Source: Chara braunii (Eukaryota > Streptophyta > Charophyceae > Charales > Characeae). From it: a stretch of 20,462 bases of DNA. The notes under the pieces are model-generated. The model did no database searches and had not been told where the DNA came from. It saw only the letters and a program-made list of their open reading frames with translations. Positions 8,804-17,368 of the stretch are shown piece by piece. The stretch is taken from NCBI GenBank assembly GCA_003427395.1, contig BFEA01000372.1, positions 275,734-296,195 on the forward strand. Direction: 5' to 3'. A program made the translations under genes and the position numbers. Numbering within the stretch: position 1 is the first letter of the stretch; each line of letters opens with the position of its first letter.

Positions 8804-10109
8804 CATTGCAAAGTCCAAATGGCATGACCAAGAACTCGTAAGTAACGTACCTGGTCTTGAAGGCTGTCTTATAGACATCCTCCTCAGCCATCTCAATCTG
8901 TTGGTACCCAGATTTGAGGTCGACTTTGCTGAACATTGTGCAGCCCTGCACCATATCCAGAAGGTCATCGATCCTAGGAAGTGGCTTTGTACTCTTCCTA
9001 GTGATCTTGTTGAGACCCCTGTAGTCAATGCACATTCTGAACTCGCCGTTCCCCTGGGGCACAAAGAGAACCGGTGCACCAAATTCAGAAGTACTGGGTC
9101 TGATCCAACCTTTGCTGGTAAGGGTCTCAAGCTGCTTTCTGAGCTCCTCCAGCTCAGCAGGGGACATCCTGTAGACTCGTCCCTTAGGAGGGACTGCTCC
9201 AGGTAGTAACTCGATGCGATGCTTGGTTGGCCGGTTGGGTAGCCCAAAGCGCTCCTGCATCAGATCAGCATACTGATCCACAACATCCTGTATCTCAGGA
9301 GGACAGGAAACAGGGGGAGCGTCAGTTTGCTTAACCAGAGCTGTGAACAAACGCTCATGGTCGTACTGGCGCGAGAGAGAATAGAACTCCCTCGCTCTCA
9401 AGCAGTAGCAAGAAGTCTTAGGGTGATGATCAACAACAATCATGCAATGCTGGTACACCCCCTGGCTGTTTGGTAGTTCAACCTTTGGGATCTGCCAGTC
9501 GATCCTTGGGTTGACTGCCTTCAACCACTGCATAGAGAACACCAGGTCAAAGGGTAGGTCAGGGAATATGTAGAAGTTCAGACTATGTCTGACTTCTACA
9601 ACGTTGTCGAAGGTAACGGGGATACCCTGGACCTTCTCCCTGATGGTGGGCACTGTGGAGTCACCTATTCTGACCAGCAAAGGTTGCTGCAGCTGCTGAA
9701 CCTTCATCCCCAGATGCAGTTTCTTAACAGCACTGGGAGATATAAAGTTCCTGGTGGCTCCACAATCCAACAGCCCTTTGATCCTGATGTCGTTGATCAG
9801 GGGCCGAAGTAGGATGAGATCAGACTTGTTTTTCTTCTGTTCCTTCAGGTGAAGGAAGAAAGCAGCAAGTGACTGAAGCTCATCCTGCCCCGGGTCCTGA
9901 TCCGGGTCAGGATCCTCATAACAAAAGGATGTTGCCCGCGCAGTCCCCAAACTCACACAACCGGTTTCAACTGAAACAGCCGCAGGTTCACCTACCTGAG
10001 CAAATGAAGGTGCAGCACTGGGGGGAACTGCAATCCCCAAGGTCTCTTTTAGTTTTTTGACTGTCCTGGGCCTGGCATGTAAGGGCAATCCTTTAAAAAG
10101 TGTTGTCCC
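8804..10109 (-). pseudogene. pol: Element 1 pol N-terminal part: retropepsin and RT fingers/palm
   Basis: The open frame begins after a TGA at 10110-10112 and has no ATG before the protease, as expected if it is reached by frameshift from gag. Counting from the TTG at 10088, residues about 95-200 are the aspartic protease, with LLDCGAT placing the catalytic Asp at about 108 (Cys in place of the usual Ser/Thr). Residues about 265-430 are RT, with [20 protein letters not shown] (catalytic Asp about 390) and [11 protein letters not shown]. The frame breaks at 8801-8804, where a GGGC run appears one base short; the missing continuation is found one frame over. A linker rich in acidic residues ([12 protein letters not shown]) precedes the protease. 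Confidence 0.93.
10022..10058 (-). promoter_or_regulatory. Candidate -1 ribosomal frameshift site, gag to pol
   Basis: In the gag zero frame the sequence reads TCA AAA AAC TAA. It contains the heptamer A AAA AAC (10058-10052), immediately followed by the gag stop (10051-10049). Pol is open in exactly the -1 frame across this point, in an overlap of about 60 nt. A AAA AAC is a classical -1 slippery sequence. Downstream, GGGGA and TCCCC (10038-10034 with 10026-10022) can form a 5-bp stem with a 7-nt loop, after a 13-nt spacer, which is longer than the usual 5-9. The slip site and frames are seen directly; its use is inference. Confidence 0.6.
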
Positions 10110-11634
10110 TCACACCTCAGGCAGACCCCTCATTCCTTTCTTCTTCTCTGCACTCCCTCCTGGATCTTGAGGTCATGCCAGGGGAGAGTGGAGGGATTGA
10201 GTGGGTCAGCTGGCATATGGACGTCTTTGGGGAGATTAGGGCGCTGGGAGGAGGAAGGTTGACGTCCCTTGTCCTTCCCCTTTGCACTGGCTGAGGCTGT
10301 GGTTGGAGAAAACTTCTTCTGCTGCTGCAGAACTCCCAGAACAGCCTGAGTCAGGGCCGCTGCAACATCTATTTCAGCAGCGGATCCAGTCCCCGCTGAT
10401 GGTATATCAGCCTGGGAATCTGAATCAAAGACTGACGCAGATCCTGCATGTGTAAAGGCTGCCTTTCCCTTTCTACCACCACGAGGGAAGGCACCTTTCC
10501 TCCTATCAGAGGAGGGGGCCTGGACATGAAGTTTGGCCTCCATGTCCAGGGCTGCGCGGCCAAAGGATCTCCAGTCCTTATGCCCAGCGCTGTACAAAGC
10601 AACAACAAACGTCTCAGGCGCAACCTTGCAGAAGTTGGTCAACAGATCATCAGTAGACATGACCAACCCAGGGGTAGAGGTAAGCTGCTCGAACTCTGCA
10701 AACAAGGCTTGCAGGGTACCCTAAGCGAGCAATCTTGTCAGCAGCTTTGCGGGCCCGCTCCTTGTCTGCAAAGCAGTCCTCTAGGGCCTGCAGAAGTCTG
10801 TCCACCCCCAGCCCAAAAGCCCAGTCCTCCATAGACTGTTGTTGACTGCTGGAAGTTGAGGTGGCCCACTTGAAAGCGGGTCCCTCCAGCAGTCCTAGAA
10901 TCGTAGGCACCTTAGTCTGCTATGCACAGACAAAGCCCCTCAAGTAGGCTTTGGTCCTAGCAGCCCAGTCCCCAACATCGGTCTTTGGGTCATCCCCTCT
11001 GAACTTGTTGGGAGCTGGGATCTTGGGACCCCTCTGGTCTCCTGCAGCAACAGCTGCATAAGATGGTTGGGCTGTGGCTTTTTGGGAAGGAGGTGGTGAA
11101 GGGGAAGAATGACGTGATCCAGAACGGGTTGAAGAGGGAGAAGAGGAGGGTTTAGGCTTTGCTAAGAGGGCAGGAGACAGGGGAGCGATCAGTTTGGTTG
11201 TTGTCAACTGAGCAGTCAGATCTTGGATTGCTCTCAGGATCTTAGACTGCTGAGCTGACAGGTCATCCACCCCGTGCTCCAGACGACCTATGCGGTCATG
11301 CCAGTTAGTGAAATAGGAACTGGTGGTTTTGTGTTCCAGAATGGCCCATTCCACCAGATTCCTTGTCACCTGTGCACAACGTTCATCAACGGCCTTGCCT
11401 AGCTGCTCCAACAGGTACTCCTTTCGCGAAGCATCTGTTGCAGCCTCTAGCTCGGCTGCCTCCTGTCTCTCCAACTCCTTAAGCAGGGTCTGTTCCTGCT
11501 GCAATCTTTCTTGAACCTCTCCTTCGCCGAGTAGTAGTCAGAGGAGTAGTAGGAGTGAAGGTAGTAGGCTGCTCACCCTCTACCTTCATTACTACTACTA
11601 CCTGTGGCTGCTGCTGAGCGACTTGATCAGCCAT
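10049..11634 (-). pseudogene. gag: Element 1 gag (capsid-like polyprotein)
   Basis: ATG at 11634-11632 opens MADQVAQQQPQVVVV. This frame stops near 11490, so about one base is out of register somewhere near 11505-11540. The main frame then has a Glu/Leu-rich coiled-coil segment (LKELERQEAAELEAATD), a Ser/Pro-rich linker, and the gag fold (NKFRGDDP ... DWAARTKAYLRG ... LLEGPAFKWATS). It also has a Lys/Gly/Ser-rich C-terminal region. The knuckle [13 protein letters not shown] lies at 10085-10123, with three rather than four residues before His. Breaks are TAG at 10920-10922, a one-base shift near 10720 (extra G), and TGA at 10130-10132 just before the knuckle. The gag stop TAA is at 10049-10051. 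Confidence 0.88.
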
Positions 11635-12304
11635 TTTCCTCTTTCAGAACACACAAAAATAAACAAACAGCAGAGAGTATACAACGATTTTCAGTTTCCT
11701 GCAGACTCTCAGAAATCTCCGCTATCTCAGACACAGAGGTAGGTGGGTGAAGAGGGCAACAAGCAGTTTGGGTTGGAACGGTTCTCTAAGGTGGCTCATC
11801 ATCAGTGTGTATTCCAATTGTTATCCTCGCAGGTTTCTCCTTGTGATTGGTTGTTGGGAGTTTGTCAGAGAGTGAGAAACACGCAGTGTCTTCTCCCCAT
11901 CTGTGCATGGTTGTGCTTCCGCTATCTACTCTGATCTGTGTGCAGTTTGGACTCTGTCTCCTCTCCCCCTTCTCTTATGCATGTATGGGCATGTATGAGA
12001 CTGTATGTGTGTGAGTGGCGGTAAAAATCGTCAGACACCCAAGTTCATAAGGTCCCTATACTGTACGGGGAGCCGGTACAAGTAACGGTGACACGTACGG
12101 TACCAGGGGCATTTCTGCAAAGGCCCCGAGGGCAGAACTGAAAAATGCGGTATTTGAAAGTGGCGCCCGAATTGCAGCATGGCGCCAGTTTTCCAAAATC
12201 CTACAGTACCAAAGGAGGGGAAAAAGGGTGTCAGGCCGAAAACGGGATGCAGCCGAAACAGCAAAAAGATAGACCAGGGATCGAGCCCTGGCGAAGTCCG
12301 TAAC
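11635..12304 (-). other. Leader of element 1 and possible LTR material
   Basis: No gene is supported. On the minus strand this is the 5' leader of element 1. It includes the right arm of the inverted repeat (11792-12050). Directly at 12304/12305 begins an LTR-like sequence (TGTTACGGAC). Whether this LTR runs down to the element 1 leader, or two LTRs abut, cannot be resolved. I found no convincing tRNA-complementary primer-binding site. Confidence 0.45.
11792..12050 (-). repeat. Inverted repeat, right arm (~259 bp)
   Basis: Reverse-complement partner of 5372-5626. The shared landmarks on the minus strand are TTATGAACTTGG, GCATAAGAGAAGG, CCAACAACCAATCACAAG and GCGAGGATAACAATTGGAAT. It lies about 160 bp upstream of the element 1 gag start. 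Confidence 0.85.
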
Positions 12305-12305
12305 A

Positions 12306-12320
12306 CTATCCCCTCCCTCT
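12306..12320 (-). other. Polypurine tract and 3' LTR start (TG at 12305-12304)
   Basis: Minus strand AGAGGGAGGGGATAG is followed directly by TGTTACGGAC. A purine tract ending at a TGTTA start is the usual junction of internal region and 3' LTR in gypsy elements. By position it belongs to element 2. The LTR's other end and a matching 5' copy were not found. Confidence 0.55.
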
Positions 12321-12480
12321 AGAGGGCAACGTCCCGCCTGCCAAAAATCATGAAGCAATGCTGAAATCTGTGAAGGACGGGACAGGGCCGATCACTGGTT
12401 AACAAGTCGAAAGGGAAGAGGGATATAATGTGGGTGGCATGGGCTGCGGGAGTAAGAGGGAGCAGGGTTTGGTACCAGTG

Positions 12481-12601
12481 AACAGAGTTGTCCTACTGAT
12501 GAACTAGGGGGGGTTGCAAGGAACAGGGTAGTCCTACAAATGAACTAAAGGGACGACAGGGAGCAGGGTGGTCCTACTGATGAACTAAGGGGACTGCATG
12601 G
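12481..12601. repeat. Minisatellite A: three units of 40-41 bp
   Basis: Units start at 12481, 12522 and 12562. Each has A(A/G)CAG(A/G)GT(T/A/G)GTCCTAC, then ATGAACTA, then a G-rich end. A partial unit may precede at about 12460. Confidence 0.85.
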
Positions 12602-12628
12602 TTCGCTATAGGTTAAGGGGGAACAAAG

Positions 12629-12836
12629 TTCAGGGAACAGGGAACTTCCATTGATGTTCTACTGGGTAAGGGAAACGGTGTTCAGGAAAACAGGGTATTT
12701 CTATTGATGTTGTAGTGGGTAAGGGAAACAATGGTCAGGGGAACAGGGGATGTCTATTGATGTTCTAGTGGGTACGGGGAACAATGGTTAGGGAAACAGG
12801 GATCTGCTAATGATGTTCTACAGGGTTGTCAAAGTC
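12629..12836. repeat. Minisatellite B: four units of 52-53 bp
   Basis: Units align on CAGGGAACAGGG-like starts at about 12631, 12683, 12736 and 12789. Each contains ATTGATGTTCTA (AATGATGTTCTA in the last), then GGGTAAGGGAAAC. The units share the AACAGGG opening with minisatellite A, so one may derive from the other. Confidence 0.85.
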
Positions 12837-13470
12837 AGGAAAAAGAAAATGCAAAATGTTTGTTCAGGATGCAAGGGCTGGCGTGTCCGAAGGGGTCGGG
12901 AGCAGAATCTCATGTAGGAACAAAATATCCAAGTGTCTTGAAAGGGGATCTGCAGCGGTCTTGATCAGGTCTTTGGAGTGGGTGGTAGAAGCGGTCTTCA
13001 GCGGCTGCGATAGGTAGAAGTCCAAGAAGCGTAGTAGTAGTTCAAGTGTCAAAGTCCGAGTGCTAGGGTGTGTCCAATACACAAACTGCAATGAGGTCTG
13101 ATCTGGGAGCAAGGAAGTCGCAGACTGATGCAAAGATCCACAAGTTGCTGCTCCAGTAAGTCCGCCAGTCCGGATGTCGGCCGATGAAACAGCATGGTGG
13201 CCAAACCAGCTGCATAATCTCCATGAAGCAGGCCATCGTCCTCATGCGCTTGCCATTAGATCCTTTATCGTCGGCGTCACGCAAGTTCACAAGCATTGGA
13301 CAAGAGAGACAAGGTAGTGGAGAGGACAGATGGGACAAGGCTAGGCGAGGGCAAGGGCAGATCAGACATCAGGAATGAGGGTCAAGGGAAGGGTGGACTG
13401 GGTTCAAGGGTGTGTGTAGAGCAGGGTTGCAAGGGTTTAGCGGGGGTTTATGCCATAGTGATATAGGTAT
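12837..13470 (-). other. 3' untranslated tail of element 2, unrecognised frames
   Basis: This is the sequence between the chromodomain stop and the minisatellites. Two short minus-strand frames (12864-13133, 89 codons; 13063-13338, 91 codons) overlap out of phase. I do not recognise either. They show no clear signal peptide or transmembrane pattern, so nothing supports an envelope-like gene. Confidence 0.4.
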
Positions 13471-13835
13471 CTAGGACGTAGGATTAGCACGATCATAGGC
13501 GCGGACAAGTTTCATGGCGTTCTTACGATTAGAGAGAGGTTCCCATGTAGATTCTTCGTCGAGGTATCCAGTCCATTTGACTTTGTATTCAGTGATTGGT
13601 TTCGGATGATCAGATACCTGAACGGTTCGTCGGCCGATGAGGGTTTCGACAACGAATTCAGGGCCTGTGGGTACCATGATTGGTGGAGTTCTAGGATATG
13701 GGCGGTCGGCGAACTGGAGCGGGGATTCATGGTATTCTTTTAGGTACTCGACACGGAAGACTCGGCGGACACGACTCATGTCAAGGGGAAGTTGGAGTTT
13801 GTAGTTGACGGGGGAGGTTTGTTCAATGATGGGGG
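13471..13835 (-). pseudogene. pol: Element 2 integrase C-terminus with chromodomain
   Basis: The frame reads IIEQTSPVNYKLQLP (GPY/F module continuation), SRVRRVFRVEYLKEY, and ends in a chromodomain. The chromodomain runs from EFVVETLIGRR through ITEYKVKWTGYLDEESTWEP to KNAMKLVRAYD. The Tyr, Trp and Trp positions expected for a methyl-lysine-binding aromatic cage are present. The frame is offset by one base from the upstream integrase frame because of a five-G run at 13831-13835, one longer than continuity would need. The natural stop at the 3' end of this frame is taken as the end of pol. Confidence 0.92.
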
Positions 13836-14569
13836 AAGGGACCGAGCCATTTGTTGGAGAGTTTTTTGGACAAGCCGTGTTCGGGTTCAAAGCGTTTGGC
13901 GGAGAGCCAGACTTTGTCCCCTACTTTGAATGACACGTCGCGTCTATGTTTGTTAGTCTTATTGGCTTGTTGTTCTTGGGTTCGTTCAATGACTTCGGAG
14001 GCTTCTCTCAGGAGTCTGTTCATTGTTGCTACCCATTCATTGAGAGAGGGGCAGGGGGTGGATGGGTTAACCTGCGAAGGGAGCAAGAAGTCAAAGGGCA
14101 AGCGAGGGTGGTAGCCCAGGTCGAGGTAGAATGGGGACATGCCGGTGGAAGGGCAGACGGCGTTGTTGTAGGCAATCTCGGCGGCTGTGAGCAACTGATC
14201 CCAATCATGTTGGTGTGGATGACAATACTTCTGCAGGATTCTTTGGAGTGTATCGTTCATCTTCTCTGTTTGTCCATCGGTCTGTGGGTGGAATGCAGTG
14301 CTATACTTCAGCTTGGTTCCGTAGGCCGTGAAGAGGTGTTTCCAGAATTGTGAGAGGAAGCGAGGATCACGTTCACTGATGGTGTTCTCGGGGAGGCCGT
14401 GATGGCAAGCAACATGGTCGAAGAAGAGTGTGGCGACGTCTTTGGCATTGTGCGAGGTCGTGCAAGGGACGAAGTGGGCACAGTTGGTCAAGCGGCAGAC
14501 GATAACGTAGATGCAATCATGCCTGCGGTTGGTCTTGGGGAGGCCGCACATGGAGTCCATGGAGATGGA
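13836..14569 (-). pseudogene. pol: Element 2 integrase core
   Basis: The DDE domain follows an in-frame TAG (14570-14572) at the HPW boundary. The first catalytic Asp is in MDSMCGLPK. The second catalytic position reads ISERDPRF, so Glu replaces the Asp normally found in S-D-R-D. The third, HPQTDGQTEKMN, keeps the catalytic Glu. The core continues through WDQLLTAAEIAYN and STGMSPFYLDLGYHPRLP to a basic region, KHRRDVSFKVGDKVWLS, before the frameshift. The Asp-to-Glu change and the stop suggest an inactive enzyme. Confidence 0.92.
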
Positions 14570-15544
14570 CTACCACGGGTGAGTTGGGATGGGCAATGAT
14601 TGGAGCTTGCCGGGTTTGGACCGGTTAGAAGGGTTGACAGCTTGACACGTGGGGCATGAGCGAATGTATGCCTTGACGTCAGCGAGTAGGGAAGGCCAGT
14701 AGAAGTCGCGGGAGATGGTATCGAAGGTTTTCTGGAAACCGAGGTGTCCTGCGGTCTTGGCGTCGTGGTGCTCGGCCAAGAGTTGAGTACGGAGACCACG
14801 TGCGTCGGGGATGCAAAGTTTGCGAGTCCCTTTGGTATCGATGTAGAGGAGATTGTTGTGGAGGGAGTAGTCGGGAACTGGGTCAAGATCGCGGAACTTG
14901 TTGTAAATGGTGATGAAGTTTGAGCAGGAGAGATAGCCTTTGTATCGATGACGAAGTGATGGAAGGAGTTGAATAAGAGTCAGGGCGGCGTAGACTTTCT
15001 CGGCGGGCTTGTGGTCGGGTCGTCGAGAGAGGGCATCCGCAACGAGGTTGCTTTTGCCGGGGATATGGCAAATGGTGAATGTGAACTGGGCAAGGAAGTC
15101 TAGCCAGCGGGCTTGGCGTGGAGTGATATCTTTCTTGGAGAGGATGGAGGAGACGATGGTGTTGTCNGTGCNGATGGTGAAGTATTGCCCGTCGAGGTAC
15201 GGGCGCCAGACTGTGAGGGCGTGAATCACGGCGAGGAGTTCCTTCTCGTTGGAGGGGTAATTCATCTCCGCGGGAATTAGCTTCTTGCTTGCGAAGGCGA
15301 TGGGGTATTCGCCAGGTGGAGCCTCGGGGTGAGTGGGCAAGTCCTTGATGGAGGGGGTCTCCACGATGTCGCGGGGGAAATGTTGGGACAGTACGGCTCC
15401 AATGGCGAAGTCGGAGGCGTCAGTGGTGACATAGAAATGGCAAGTGGGGTCGGCGATCTTGAGGACAGGGGCCGCGGTGATGGTTTGCTTGAGTAAGTCG
15501 AAAGCGTGTTGGCGGCAATCGTTCCAATGGAAGGGCTCGTCCTT
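14570..15544 (-). pseudogene. pol: Element 2 RNase H and integrase zinc domain
   Basis: A long intact stretch. RNase H shows FYVTTDASDFAIGAVL, the NEKELLAVIHAL helix, a DN after two ambiguous codons (15167, 15172), and VADALSRRP. All four catalytic acidic positions appear present. The integrase HHCC zinc finger follows: HDAKTAGHLGF and CPTCQ, complete here unlike in element 1. The segment ends SLPIPTHPW, then TAG. Confidence 0.92.
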
Positions 15545-15716
15545 GCGGGTGAGTTCGTGGAGAGGGTAAGAGATCTCGGAAAAGTTGCGAATGAACGGGC
15601 GGTAATAGTTGGCAAGGCCGAGGAAGGAACGCGGGTGAGTTCGTGGAGAGGGTAAGAGATCTCGGAAAAGTTGCGAATGAACGGGCGGTAATAGTTGGCA
15701 AGGCCGAGGAAGGAAC
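15545..15716. repeat. Perfect 86-bp tandem duplication inside RT
   Basis: Bases 15545-15630 and 15631-15716 are identical head-to-tail copies. They encode the RT connection segment (FLGLANYYRPFIRNFSE). Since 86 is not a multiple of three, the duplication shifts the pol frame. Perfect identity means it is very recent, or an assembly artefact. Confidence 0.95.
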
Positions 15717-16414
15717 GGAGTTGGGGGAGGGTCTTGGTTGGGGGTACTCGACGAGGGCTGTGACCTTCGAGGGGTCCATACGGATGCCTTCAGCGGAGAC
15801 AATATGGCCGAGGTATTCGACGCTCGAAGCGGCAAACGTACATTTGNTGANCTTGGCGTAGAATTTTTGCTCNCGGAGGATCGAGAGNACTTGGCGGAGG
15901 TGCTGAAGGTGGGACTCGAAGGTGGGGCTGAAGACAAGGATGTCATCAAGGTAAACGACGACACAGACTTCGAGGAGGTTGCGGAAGATGTGGTTCATGG
16001 TAGATTGGAAGGTAGCGGGGGCATTGGTGAGTCCGAATGGCATCACGAGGAACTCGTAGTGCCCGAACCGAGAGCGGAAGGCGGTCTTGTGGGTGTCCTC
16101 CTCGCGGATACGGATCTGGTGGAAGCCACTACAAAGGTCGATCTTGGTAAAGTACTTGGCTCCACAGAGACGATCAAGGAGCTCGGAAATCCGAGGTAGG
16201 GGTTACTTGTTCTTGATCGTGATCCGGTTCAGGGCGCGGTAGTCTGTGCACATGCGGAGTTCCGAAGTTCCACCTTTCTTGACGAAAAGGCAACTGGTTT
16301 TGGCTTAATGAACCCTTTTTCAAGGAGTTCACCGAGTTGCCGCTTCATTTCTTCGGCTTTGGGGACAGAGAGTTGGTATGGAAGGCGGCAAGGTGGAGAA
16401 TGCCTGGGTTCCAA
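15545..16414 (-). pseudogene. pol: Element 2 reverse transcriptase
   Basis: The N-terminal part reads PYQLSVPKAEEMKRQLGELLEKGFIKP, then loses several codons with a frame change near 16290, where the LFVKK motif follows too closely. RMCTDYRALN follows. A TAA stop is at 16203-16205, then [21 protein letters not shown] (catalytic Asp) and [27 protein letters not shown] (catalytic pair) and YLGHIVS follow. Near 15740 a C-run appears one base short, shifting the frame before the 86-bp duplication. Four ambiguous bases lie at 15847-15888. RT catalytic residues survive, but the gene is broken at several points. Confidence 0.92.
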
Positions 16415-17368
16415 ATCGATGGTAGGGGGGATATGCTACGATCCGGAGGTAGTCCGGCGGGTAAGGACTCGGGAAAGACGTCCCTGAACTTGTCGANGAT
16501 TGAGGTGATGGCGGGGTTGGAGGGGGGGGCTTGATCGGGTTTGTCCGTCGGNAGTAAGTCCTTGGGACTTTCGCGATCAAGGACAAGACAGTAGTAGGAG
16601 GAGTCGGGGTTTTGGCGAGCCATGTGGAGGAATTGGTGCGGGGTGACAGAGCCTTGGGAGGTCGGATATGGGAGATAGGGGATGTCGATGGTTGTGTCGG
16701 GGGGGTTGGTGAGGCGAAGGAAGTTGGGGTGGAATGCGTATGGCATGTAGCGGTCCAGCCACGGGGTTCCTAAGACAATGTCGCACATCAAGTGCATGAC
16801 ATCAAACGAGACCTGACTGCGGAGGGTTCCGACGGTCATGNTGGTCTCGGGAACCGTGCGGTCTACTACGACGGTGGTGTCTTTGTCCCCTAGGCGAATC
16901 GTGATCGGGGATTCATAACCGGTAGAGGTAAGACCGACTTTGCGGACGCACGCGTCGACGATGAAGTTACCGATGGCTCTAATGTCGAGGAGGGCCCGAA
17001 CGTTGTTAACGCACCAAGGGTGGCAGCGATGAATTTGAGGTGGAAACGAGATGAGTTGGAGGTAGAGATGATGGTGTTGAGGTGGCGTTGTTCGTTGCCT
17101 CAGCGGACAAGCCGATCGTGTTGAGCTTGTTCCTCGACAACATCGAAGAAGGTGATAGTGGATGGGTTTGGAAGAAGGGTAGAGGAGCATGAGGCAGTGG
17201 GAGGCGTTTGCGACGCCTGGGAGTCGTCCGGTGGAGGGGGCGTCGCCGGAGAGGGGGGAGGCAGACGAATTGTCGATGCCAGACGGGCCATCGGTGGGAC
17301 GGAGGACGTCACCGATGGGTGGGCCGACAGACACGATGTCGATGCCGGGTCAGTGTCCTGGGGACTAT
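16415..17368 (-). pseudogene. pol: Element 2 protease region
   Basis: The main frame contains a retropepsin-like segment: RALLDIRAIGNFIVDACV, ITIRLGD, then FDVMHLMCDIVLGTPWL. The active-site triplet reads D-I-R rather than the family's D-S/T-G, so the enzyme is probably dead although the Asp remains. Frames are scrambled at 17000-17370: gag's main frame and this frame coincide and are separated by TAG (17365-17367) and TGA, while the zinc knuckle uses a different frame. A further shift near 16430 leads into RT. The linker DKFRDVFPESLPAGLPPDR before RT is typical of the family. Confidence 0.85.

Larger units (their letters stand above)
6373..11634 (-). mobile_element. Ty3/gypsy-type LTR retrotransposon, element 1 (decayed)
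   Basis: Internal region only, read on the minus strand in the order gag, protease, reverse transcriptase, RNase H, integrase. Integrase downstream of RNase H is the Ty3/gypsy arrangement (copia has it before RT). Landmarks are a CCHC knuckle, LLDCGAT protease motif, KVDLKSGY and YLDD in RT, and the RNase H and integrase cores. LTRs, primer-binding site and target duplication could not be placed. The pol frame ends at TAA 6373-6375 beside a run of seven G (AGGGGGGG), a plausible polypurine tract. In-frame stops and frameshifts make this copy non-autonomous. Confidence 0.93.

Noticed and set aside
5372-12050. The 255-bp repeats as the LTR pair of element 1
   Set aside because: LTRs are direct repeats; these are inverted, and no polypurine tract or primer site abuts them correctly.
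12276-12293. tRNA or SINE: hairpin CCAGGG/CCCTGG with a B-box-like GCTCGATCC on the minus strand
   Set aside because: No acceptor stem, anticodon arm or properly spaced A box; it lies just inside an LTR start and is more likely part of it.
12481-12836. CRISPR array
   Set aside because: Units are contiguous and diverged with no constant repeat/unique spacer pattern, and the context is eukaryotic.
12864-13338. Envelope-like or extra ORF downstream of element 2 pol
   Set aside because: Two short out-of-phase frames with no signal peptide, membrane segment or recognisable motif.
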